From NCBI GenBank assembly GCA_013396995.1, contig VWZP01010350.1, forward strand, positions 244,806 to 308,805: DNA of 64,000 bases, written 5' to 3'. The translations under genes and the position numbers were made by a program. The notes beneath the pieces were generated by a model. It was given only the letters and a program-made list of their open reading frames with translations, was not told the DNA's origin and did no database searches. Positions 51,268-61,751 of the stretch are shown here, in pieces. Source of the stretch: Dicaeum eximium (lineage: Eukaryota > Chordata > Aves > Passeriformes > Dicaeidae). How positions within the stretch are numbered: position 1 is the first letter of the stretch; each line of letters begins with the position of its first letter.

Positions 51268-52877
51268 CTGGTTCTCATGTAGCAATTACTAAAATTTTGA
51301 CTCTCTACCTAATCTGGCTGTCTGCATTTCCACTGCTGAACATATCAGGTTTCTTTGTGTTACATCTCAAGCCCTTTGTTCCAGGGATGTCCCATTTCCA
51401 TCGCCATCTCCATTCAGTGTTTGTCGTACACAATTTCATTCCTTCTCTTATTTTTCCACCTCAACTTCACACTTTCTTTCTTGATTAGTTCCACTAATGC
51501 CACAAGTCCACAGATCTGTGTAACCCCCTTGACCCTACTCCCCTTACTGAGGATTATAAAAGGACATGTCAGTAAACCTTAGCAATCAGGCTGAAGCAGC
51601 AGCTTTTACACCCACAACTCCATTCAACTTTTTCACTGGAACTGCAGATTTTTGAAAGAGACAGTGAAGCCTACACACACTGAGCTCACTTTTGGTGTCC
51701 TCTGCAAATCTTAGAATGAGTCTACAAAGTTTTGGGGACTCTGTGGACTAGACTCTATGAAATACAGTGGTCTAGTTTAAGAATCCTGTCTATATGCAGC
51801 TGTTCTTTTTTTGAGAAATCCATGGAAAGTGAATTAGTATGATTGTTTCTGTACAAACCAAATGTTTGTTACCCAACAATACTACATTTTTGCTTTCCAA
51901 GTTCACATTCTAATTGGAAAGATGGGAGAGCACACTGTCTCACACAGTTACATACAGTGTCCATTAAGGACTCCATCCTACATAAACTCATGGTCGTGGC
52001 CTGAAAAGATGCAAACTTTCAGGGCGTGGGAAGTTCTGCCAGCTGAAGGAAATACACTTCTGGCATAAACCTTCATAAACAGTAACTGCAGTATTGATTT
52101 CCCCCCCTTTTTTTTTTCTTTGTGCACAAAGTGAATCTTCACTTCTAAACATGTTCTAATGTCATACTGACATTCCAGCTTTTAAAAAGATGGTTAGATC
52201 TTCATGCAAGACCTCCATGCAAGGTTAGATTACCCACAATAAGAAATAAGGTTTCTGTGGTCATTTTCCTTCCTTTGACTGAAGATTTTTGAGGTTCTTA
52301 TCACTTTGCTTTGGACAGCCCATGCTCCCTGAGCACGGAATGCCCAGGACCTAAGCGTAAAACCTGCCTCTGTAGACTTCACACAACTGTTGAATGACAC
52401 AGAAGTTGTAGCCAACAGCACTTGGTCATGTCTACAGCTTTCTTCTTTCTGTAGAGAAAGAGACCTTGAGGCAAAGACTGATTTGTCAGATGAAGACATT
52501 GACAATTACATCACAGTTTTCCTCCTTACTGGTGGTCTCTTTAAAAAACAGGCAACAAGAACACAAAGAAAAGAACCAGAGAATAGAGAAATGATAGAAA
52601 AAGCTATAAATTACTTAAGAGCACCAAAAATGCACCTGTTTCTGTATTGCCAGAGCTAGTCAATGATAATAATTTATGACTGTGTGAATATTAACCCTGT
52701 GATTTATCAGCTGCACTGGCTGAGTTGGTGCCAGTATAGCATCATAAAACAGAGGAGCAATAGGGCTAAAACTGAACGCATTGCTGCAGGAAGTATTTGA
52801 GGTATTTAAGTCTGCTGATCCCACATGAACAAATGCATTTGCCCTGCCTATTAAAAGCAGCCTTTAGGGAATCCTAC

Positions 52878-53055
52878 CAGTTGTGTAGACATGCTGGCTG
52901 GGCTGGTCCATGTCTGGGTGAGGTAATGTGGAGTCAGCGGGGGAAGATGGGGTCCTGGAAAGCGGTCGGTGTTTATCTGATCCTGCCATGCCAACTGTAG
53001 CCATCTGAGCCTGGTAGATTTGCAACTGGTGGACATGCTGATGTGCCAGGAACTC
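52878..53055 (-). CDS. HDAC9: HDAC9 linker exon before the catalytic domain (14-3-3 phosphosite)
   Basis: A 178-bp exon with acceptor AAACAG at its high-coordinate end and donor GTAGGA after a terminal split G. It begins in phase 0 and ends in phase 1, exactly as the next exon requires. The 59 codons start EFLAHQHVHQLQ, pass through KHRPLSRTPSSPA and end QHVYTT. The RTPSSP stretch carries an R-x-x-S serine at the position of the most C-terminal 14-3-3 site of class IIa HDACs. There, CaMK/PKD phosphorylation drives nuclear export (family knowledge). The first half (VHQLQIYQAQM) resembles the HDAC4/HDAC5 linker more than the human HDAC9 version I recall. No further upstream HDAC9 exon was recognised between here and 64000. 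Confidence 0.93.
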
Positions 53056-53234
53056 CTGTTTCCAAGAAAACAGCACAGTAGAAAGAAATGTGAGATGGGA
53101 TCAAGTAAAACACTGAGGGAAACGTGTCAACAAATTAAGTTCATTAGGTCAGGGCTGTAATAAACAGTGGGGACCCCCAGCCCCCAACTTGTACCTAAGA
53201 CCCACTCAATAAATCCATTCAACAGATGTTTTCA

Positions 53235-53266
53235 CAGTGTGGGCTACTGACAGTGTGGGCTACTGA
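53235..53266. repeat. 16-bp tandem duplication
   Basis: Two adjacent copies of CAGTGTGGGCTACTGA, about 180 bp upstream, in transcript direction, of the linker exon. Confidence 0.95.
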
Positions 53267-54005
53267 CTTTGCTGGAGAGAAGGTGATGGCAGGCAACCTG
53301 TCAGTTCTCCCTGACAGGAAAAACAGCTTCACATGCAAAGGCTTGTAAAAAACAAAGTTTTTCTAATATATTGAATACATAATATGATGTTAGAACATGC
53401 ATTTTATGACCCTACACAAATAGAATTTAAATTTTCCCACCGCACTGAAAGTGAAAAGTGATGTTCTTACTACTCAGTACCAAATGCGCTGAGCAACTGA
53501 GAGTCAAGTTTCTACAGTTAACTCAGTTCCCAGAGCTCCCTGGAAAGTAGCAATGATTTGCATATAAGTTTTCACCAATCGTTTAGAAATTCAGGAATTG
53601 TTACGTGAGACCCCACTTAGGAACCATTTTCTTTTGTCATAACTACTGCTGGCTGTCGGCAGAGGCAAACACTTCAGGGAAATAGGCAGGTGTGAAAAGA
53701 GTGTAACGGAGTAGAAAAGATTTTCTCTTGTTTTGTCAACAGATGGTCACTTTCGCTGACATGACAAAGGCCCTGTGAAGCCAGTAAGAACCTGGCTCAC
53801 CCCACAGAGGAGGATTGCTTCTCAGACCCTTTTCTTTCTGTTTTTCTTTTTTCTGTGCGCATAGTCCCAGAACCTCAACTGAAAGTGGATGCAAGAGAAA
53901 TATTTTCAAACCACTTAATATGAATTCAGTTGAAATTCACACTTGTGACTTAAAACTGCAGGGTCTGCTTATCCTCACCTGGGCTCAATATACATATATG
54001 CAGGA

Positions 54006-54048
54006 ATATATATATATATATATATGTGTTTTTTTCTTTTTTTTTTTT
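54006..54048. repeat. AT microsatellite followed by T tract
   Basis: About ten AT dinucleotides, then GTG and T runs interrupted by one C. Confidence 0.95.
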
Positions 54049-55258
54049 AATAAACCCAGTAACAAATAGCATTGCTGTGTGTGGTTGCTTGGGACAGAAA
54101 CTCAGAGGCCTGGCTTGGTCAAGGAGGGATTGGTGGCTGCTCAGAGAGGTGAAGCTGAGTTCAGGCTGTGTGGGAAGGCAGGTGGGAGTACCCCAGCCCA
54201 TCACGCACTGCAAAATAAATCGGCAGCTCAGGGGATGTGAGAATGTCTACCCTGCATGTAATAAAAGAGGCCTTTCTGCAAACAAGTGCTCATCAATAAC
54301 AGCTGAAATGAGAATAAATGCTTTAAAAGGCAGCCTCAAAACCCACATTAATATCTAGGGTCACTACCTCAGTGAAGAGACATAAGGTCATGGGAAAGGT
54401 AAATCACCTGGGACCTTGTCATAAGAGACTAAATGAAGAAAAAAAATATGAGTAAGCAAAAAGAGGTTTTACAAGAATTGTCTTGGTTTAGAGTCTTTGA
54501 ACCATTTCCCTTCCTTTAAATACAGTCCCAAACTTTTCTTATTGCTTTTTTAATGTACAATGATAGGATAGTGTTACATATTCCAGGAAATATCTTGAGC
54601 TATCTGAAGAGATCTATGTATCCATCTATGAACATAATAAAACTTAACATTCAGGAATTTTTTTCCTGAAACCTCTTTTTTCTTAGTTTTGCTAATAATC
54701 TAGATTGTGATAACTTTTCAGAGGAGATCTTGTTTTTTTTTTTTCTCCTCATAGGCATACATATCTTTTACAACCTTTACTGGGAGTGTGTGCGACTGGA
54801 GATGAGTGAAGAATGCATGGACACTATTGTGTGGAATATTCTCCTTATGGAGAACAGAAGTAGATACATTCCTTTGTGAGAATTTAGCATTCACTTTCCT
54901 CAGTGCTGGCTTAGTGGTCAGTTAAATAGGCACAGGAGGCATTTTGCTATCTGTGGTGTGATTACTCCCTGCATCCTAGGATCAAGTGGTGGCAGCAGCA
55001 CTGTCTGTCTGATGCTTGTGTATTCACAATCTTCTGCCTACTCTTCTGAACTCCCAGCTGAGCAGCTTGGAAGAAGCCAAACTGCTGCCTGCAGGAGCCA
55101 TTCATGGCACAGAATATGGCTGCCAGACAGGAAATCAGTGGAATACTGTTATTTCTTCTGCTCTACTCAACTTTTATGTTGCCTTTGTTGCATTAATTAA
55201 ATAGCTGCTGTGTTGTTCTTTGAGCAAGGGAATTTCTGATATATCTTTCAATGTTCAC

Positions 55259-55279
55259 ACTAATTAATTAATTAATTAA
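55259..55279. repeat. TTAA tetranucleotide repeat
   Basis: Five tandem TAAT/TTAA units. Confidence 0.9.
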
Positions 55280-55665
55280 GTTCACTTTTGTGGTGATCAT
55301 TAGAGTACAGGAGACAAAAGGATTTGTTCCCTATTAGAATGCTCTTCAAGTTAGCAAAGGTGCACCAGTGGATTGTGGTAGTCTTCGTCAAACATTATTA
55401 CTTAAACATATTTCTTAAAGCAGTTTTGGAAATTCAACTGTCAGTGAGGGCAGATTGATGCTGTCTCTGGACTTTTCTCAGTGCTGGTTGATTCTGAGGT
55501 CTGAGGCTTTAGAGCTGCCTTGTCTGCCTTTCTTTTACTTCCAGACCTGGACTTCAGTTTTGCAATATCTGCACATTTTTTCTCAGTGAAGCTGCAAGTT
55601 TGCCATTCAGTCAATATCTAAAACATAATCATTCCAGGTCTCTGATCTAAAAAAGTCAGTTTAAG

Positions 55666-55767
55666 TGGGGTTTGTTTGTTTGTTTTGGTTGGTTGGTTTG
55701 TTTTGGTGTTTTTTGGTTTATTTTTTCTGGGTTGTTTGTTTGTTTTGTGGGTTTGGGGTTTTTTTAG
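55666..55767. repeat. GT-rich low-complexity block
   Basis: TTTG, GGTT and related units with practically no C or A on the + strand. On the HDAC9 transcript this is an A/C-rich tract. Confidence 0.9.
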
Positions 55768-56639
55768 TGTCTTGAAGAAAAAGAAAAAAAGTCTGGAACA
55801 TCACAAAACATAGATAACTTTGGAAGATATTCCTATCTTTGCTTCTAAAATGATTTTGTATTTGTGTCTATGTAGTCAATAGAAACAATATTTTTCATGC
55901 AGAAGAACAAATTGAGAAAATTTTTAAAAATATGAATCAATCTGTGTGAACACCACCTAAACTAGACATCTATTTCAGCAATTTGTCAGAGACCAAGAAT
56001 ACAGCCTATTCTTTCTCTCCTCCACTTACAGGTTAAAGTGTGTCCTGTTTATATCATTCTCCCCTCCTCAAATGAAACCAGGCACACACTGTGTTTGACA
56101 CATGTTTATCAACATAATCTGTTCAGGGAAGGATAAGAAATTTGTGGAAGGTTCCATGGAAACTGCCTGACACCTGTGTTAATTTCTGAGGACACAGCAA
56201 ACGTTTGCCTGGGGAAATCTTTTAAAATTTGTTAAAAGTAGAGTAGTTTGTCTCACAAGGCTTACATCCTCTCGTGTCATACAGATCCTTTAACTGTAAT
56301 ATTACAAACTGTAGACATCAGCAAATTTTAGCCTTGTTTAAATTTTAGTCAAAGTTTTATGCAAACTTCCGGATATAGGTTTTATTTTACAGACAACAGG
56401 CACTCATGAAATACATATATTTTTTCCAGCCACCTACATATTTCTGCTGTGAGCATTTCTGATACTCTGAGTCACAGACAAGTGGATTAATGGAATGAGT
56501 AATGTGGATAATCAACACACTTATCTGGCTCTCCAAATGCCCACCTGGCCTCTGGAAGGGATTAAAGGAACACAATGAATTCGTCTTTAGGTTTTATGTG
56601 TTACAGCCCTGCAAACACATGTCCATCTCTCCAGCAATA

Positions 56640-56875
56640 TGACAAAGCAGTATTTGCACATCTGCAGGGCCAGTGATTTGTGTGAATTTATTTGGAGCAT
56701 TTCTTAGGTAACCTGAGCCCTGTCTGCCCGGCATGGAGCCTGCTAGTTCCAGGTGCCTGAGATTAGTTTATTAGTAGAGGCAGCAATTAGGGCCTCTGCT
56801 GGAGCTAGCACAGGGCCATCCATTGCCTTCCACAGAAACAAGCTCAGGCCCTCAGTAATTATTCTGAGGAGGAAT
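56640..56875. promoter_or_regulatory. Candidate conserved non-coding element in the upstream intron
   Basis: Non-repetitive, moderate-GC sequence with AGGCAGCAATTAGGGCC, CAGGTGCCTGAG (E-box-like CAGGTG) and CAGTAATTATTCTGAGG. It stands out from its AT-rich surroundings. Conservation cannot be tested here. Confidence 0.3.
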
Positions 56876-59800
56876 TTTAGAATCAGTATCTAAAGAAAAG
56901 ATGAGCCTTTTAGGGGCATGGCAGGTAAATATTTGTTGTTCTCCTAGTATTACTGTAAGGTTTGTTTAGCAGGGCTTTGAATTAGTTTGGGTCGGTGTGA
57001 ATATTCCTTTCATGTAAATGTGTGATTTGTACATTTTGGAGCTTAACATTTTGTAAGTTCTAAGGATTTTAATGAGAACTATTTTCTTATTTCTATTGGC
57101 TGTGAGGACTGATAAATCATGAGTACATTCTGTTGGATTACTGGATGGTCTGTGTTGGAGGATAAAGCATAGGTCTATAAATTAACAGTCCTTTGAACTG
57201 TTATGTTTTTTGAAGAAAAAAATATGTGGGATTCATTCATAAAAGCTTTTTTTTTCCCTCTTAACATTCTGGTTTTTTTATTTAATATGGTAATATTTAG
57301 TTTAGTCACGGCTAGATAAATCCAAGGATTTGTATATTTGTAGCATGATCTGGCATGTGTATGGGCATATTCACACCTCTCTTCAGGGTTCATGCTTTGG
57401 CTTTTTTTCATTGTGGTAGAGAATTTTTCTTTCCTCTTAGGGATAGCAAATTTTGCGTTTCTTAATAGTAAGATTACTACTCTTATATATTTGTGGCCAG
57501 GTTTTTATTCCTCTGTTGTTGTGCCTTTGATGCATTCTGCTGAAGTATGAAGTGTGTGCTAATGTCTATTAACTGGTAAAAGTTATTCAAGTTTTGCCCA
57601 TCCTGCCTTCCTCTCCCAAAAGACCTTAAGCACTACTAACCTTACAAAGCTTTTCCTCTCAAAGCATTTTTGGGGTCTGTTTGCTAATTTCCACATTGTT
57701 TCCAGAAAATTACCCAAAGGGTAGTTTCCTGAAGGGGAAAGCTACTTGGAAATGCTTCAGAAATTTTTGCCCTAGGTGAGGATGAAAACAAGACTTGCTG
57801 CCTTTCAGACCTTCCTCTCTCTCCTTCTTTTGAAGGATATTTCTGATGCCTGCTCTGCTGCCTTGTCTCACCCCATGGCTCCTGTTGAAGGCCCTACTCC
57901 TTAGCCCTGTCCAGACCCCTGTAGCAACATGGGAACAGAGCAACTTTAGATCCTGCCACTTGTCTTCTCTACCACCCTCCTAGGCTTTCTACCTTCCCAG
58001 TTGTACTGAGTGCATCCAAGGGGTGTCCAGGCCAGCCAGTGTCTGCATCCAGCAAAAAATCCTCAGCTTGCAGCAAACAGAGCTCAGTCTTGCTTTAAGG
58101 TCCCTCTGGAGGCAGTCTTGGCCCAAACTAAGCATCATCCAAAGTCTGGCTGAGTCATAAATTCTGGTCACCCAGAAACATCTCCTTCAACCCAGATGTA
58201 GGTAGTTAACAGTCCTTCAGAAATATCATACAATATATTAATAGGTTTGACCTTGGTTATCCTCAGAAGTGGCAGAAAAAAAAAAAAACAGAAAGCAATG
58301 AGTTTGTTCCTTGGGACAAAAAACTGTGGGTAAGTGGAATTTTTAGCAATTATCATGGAGGAGTTTTGTGAAGTACTGTTTTGCCTACTGTCCTCAAACA
58401 GAACTATAACTAGTTGCCTTCAGAAACTAAACAATAATAGGTCCTGAGGTCTTCCAAAAAAAAGTGTGTGAACAAATGTGAAAGTGTAGGAAAGGTGTCT
58501 CTCTGGCAATATATACAACCTAAAATAGAAATTAGTCTGAAATATCCTTGAAAATGAATATGTTGAGACATCTTTTGAACTGCTCTGTCACTTGGAGAAA
58601 ACACATCACCAAGAAGCCCTACCAGTTTTTATTTTTGACAAAACCACATGTGCAGCCACCAACTTCCATGGCCATCACTTTCAAAAAAATCGAGGATCAC
58701 CATCTGAAATATAGTCAACCACAAACTCAGAATCAGCATTTTTATGAAAAGTAAGTAAATTACAAGTATGGTTACAGACACGTAGATTGAATAGGTAGAA
58801 ATGGATTTAGAGCAAGCAAAAGCATAGACGGGAAGAAACAGGACATTAGCCTTGAGGCATCTGGATATATTAGGTCACATATTATCAGGATGTTTATAGA
58901 ATTTGGATTTCTCTTACTGTAATCCAAGGAACACAGTGTTGACTAGAAAATGGGTAAACAGAAATGAAGTCTTGTCAACTGAATCTTAGGTGCAGATACA
59001 GAGCAGTGGGATGGAAGCTATAACCCAAAACTGCCTGGAGTCCCGGGCAGAGATTTGCCTTGGGCAGCAAGCTGCTTCTCACAGCAAAATAACCCCATGC
59101 CTTGTGCCTTCCCCTTGCCTTCTGAAGGGCTGTGGAATGGCTTATTCCAGCTGCTGCCAAGGTAGAGCTTAGTACTTAGATTGGTCCTACTGCAGTGACA
59201 GCTCGGAGAATGGCTATCACCCTCAACCAATTTTGTTTTCTCCCTCTCTTCCTGGAGCTGCAGAGCTGCTGCCTTAGAGGTCCTTGCCCCTCTCCTACCA
59301 TCCTTCCCTTCTAGTGCAGGAGCACCTTTGGAGTGAGAAAACATGCTATAAAAATTGCAACATTTTTGGGCCAAGAAATAGGGGAAGAGCAAAGACTCTT
59401 AATGGGACAACAGGAGCGTGCTCCTTTATCATGGCACATAGGAGATGATGTGTTTTGGACATGGGGTTGCATGGCTAAATGTGTAATTCCAGGCTGGAGT
59501 CACCCCCTGGCCTCTGGCTGCAGGATGTAACAGCATCCCTTTTACCTCTACTGTTGCATGAGGAGGTGGATGGGCTGCTCACCTGTGTTTTTAAAGGGAG
59601 AGAGGGTAAAAGTTACCTCTCTTGGATGGAAAGTTTCCAGAGCCCTGAGCATCTAAACGTGACTCATGTTGGTCCCATGTAAGTGAGGAATCAAGGTGGA
59701 CACATGGTTTGAGAAGTTTTCAGCTATCTTTGTTAAGAAATATCAACCAAGCAGTCATTATGTTTAAGTCTGGCTTAAGAAGAAAGGAATTATGGGAGTG

Positions 59801-61029
59801 ACAGAAAAAGTTGCCCTGAAGTCAGAGCACCTATCCTGGAGGGAAATTCCATGAGTCTGGCTGAGCTGCTGGATTCACTGCTGGTTCCTGCTCCTGTGAG
59901 ACCTGCCTTCTCTGCTCCCGACATTGGCAGGTACTTGACTTCTGTCACTCCTGCTAAAGTGCTGACTGCAGTGTGCACAGCACTCATCCACAGAAAATGC
60001 AGCACCTCCTCAAAAGCTTCACTCCCAGCTGAATCTTTTCCTCACTTTCTGACTCTCACAGATATGTAATACAAATGTATAAAGGGGAAAAATAGACCAC
60101 CTGAATATTTTGTGGGGTTTTTTTTGTTCTTTAAGGAAACCTCTAAAGAGGTTTCTTGTTACTTTGTTACTTTCACTAGAAAAAACATGACTTTCCAGAA
60201 GTCACTTGATGCTTCCCAAAAAAAGAACACAGAGAAGTGCAGAAATGTATGCAAAAGGAAAGTACAATTGTTCACGTGTCTTGCACTAACTTTCAGCATT
60301 AACAAGTAGTTTCTTCTTTTACTTTGATATGAAGAATAAGTAGGCTCTATAATAACATTTAATGATTACAACCACCTAATCCTAGTAGCTTTCTGAAATC
60401 AGTAAGTTGTTATGTTGGTCAAAACAAATAAGTTATAACATCACCTGTCCCACATGTTTCATTGCTCTGGGAAATGTCACCCAACTCTCTTCAAAAGTAT
60501 TGGCAAATCAGTTTGGTGTTACTTTATGCAGATAATTTCAACCACTTCCATTTTTCTGCTCTTCATCACAACTACTTTTCTTAGCAGACTTGTATGATTT
60601 ATTTTTAAGTGAAGAATCATTACTTTGGCCTTCACTCAAAAAAAATCTCCAGGCTAAATTCATTAGCAGTCCTGCTGCAGATCTGTGTTTTCTGCATATT
60701 TCAACAAATTCTGCTTTGGTTTTATAGACAATTCTTCTGAGTTCAGGTTTTATTGTACAATTAATGAAAATTACTTGGATCTGACATATAAAGAGAAAAT
60801 CTTGGAAAACCCTGCTCTTCAATATAGAGTCCAGACACACTGATGCATCAGTGCCTAAGTATAAAATCATGAGGGTGTGTAGATGCCTCCTCCTTTGTAT
60901 GCAGGTACAGTGAGGTCAGGATGGGGAACACCAGTGGGCCATATGGTCAGCAGATAGAAGAGCCATCACTGGGCTGTTGGACCAACTCTGTTTTCTCTCT
61001 ATAGAGCATTTGTGCAGATCACTGCATTG

Positions 61030-61751
61030 AATGCACCAGGCTGGGGGATGAACAGATTTAGAGCAGCCCTGGGGAGAAGAACTTGGGGGTGCTGGTGGAC
61101 GAGAGGCTGGACATGACCCTGCAAGGTGCACTCACAGCTCAGAAAGCCAAACATGTCCTGGGCTGCATCCAGAGCAGCGTGGGCAGCAGGTGAGGGAGGG
61201 GATTCTGCCCCTCCGCTCTGCTCTGCCCTGGTGAGACCCCACCTGCATCCAGTTCTGGGGGCCCAGCACAGGAAGGACAGGGATCTGCTGGAGTGTTTCC
61301 AGGGGAGGTCTGCCAAAATGATCAGAGGGCTGCAGCACCTCTCCTGTGAGGAAAGGCTGAGTCAATTGGGATTGTTTAGGCTGGAAAACAGAAGGCTTCA
61401 GGGTGAGCTGATTGCAGCCTTCCAGTAACTGGAGGAAGCCCACAAGAAAGATGGAGAGGGGCTATTCATGAGAGCATGTAAGGACAGTGGGGAATGGCTT
61501 CAAACTGAAAAAAATGTAAGTTTAGATTTTAAATTTATCAGAAGGAAACTCTTTACTGTGAGGGTGGCGAGCCACTAGAATGAGTTGCACAAAATTGTGG
61601 ATGTGCCATCCCTGGATGTCTTCAAGGCCAGGCTGGATGGGGCTCTGAGCAACCTGGTCTGGAGGAAGAAGTCCTTCTCCATGGCAGGGGGTTTGGAACT
61701 AGATGACCTCTAAGTTCTGTTTCAACCCAAGCTATTCTGTGGGTCTGTGAC
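61030..61751 (+). mobile_element. CR1 LINE, 5'-truncated, with decayed ORF2 C-terminus
   Basis: The sequence matches the 3' portion of avian CR1 non-LTR retrotransposons. It includes the segment encoding the end of the reverse-transcriptase ORF (readable as SALVRPHL, KMIRGLQHLS, RLQGELIAAFQ near 61210-61428). Next comes the stretch encoding the NRLP/EVFKARLDGAL-like tail in broken frames, then the terminal GGAACTAGATGACCT...TATTCTGTGGGTCTGTGA region with the short ATTCTGTG-like 3' end typical of CR1. The 5' end is missing, as usual for CR1. Stop codons and indels break the frame, so it is inactive. It lies antisense to HDAC9 in an intron. Confidence 0.93.

Larger units (their letters stand above)
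46282..52877 (-). other. HDAC9: HDAC9 intron (6.6 kb)
   Basis: It carries a CR1 copy (46407-46842), a poly(A) run at 49292-49308, a palindromic relic repeat (49403-49509), a short CR1 3'-end piece (50317-50410) and a TTCC/CTTT pyrimidine tract near 51185-51267. The rest is unannotated. Confidence 0.85.

Noticed and set aside
59018..59392. 124-codon minus-strand frame, considered as an exon or retrocopy
   Set aside because: No family resemblance and no flanking splice sites or poly(A) tail. Considered chance.
61126..61428. 100-codon + strand open frame, considered as a gene
   Set aside because: It is the decayed C-terminal part of the CR1 reverse-transcriptase ORF, annotated with the element.
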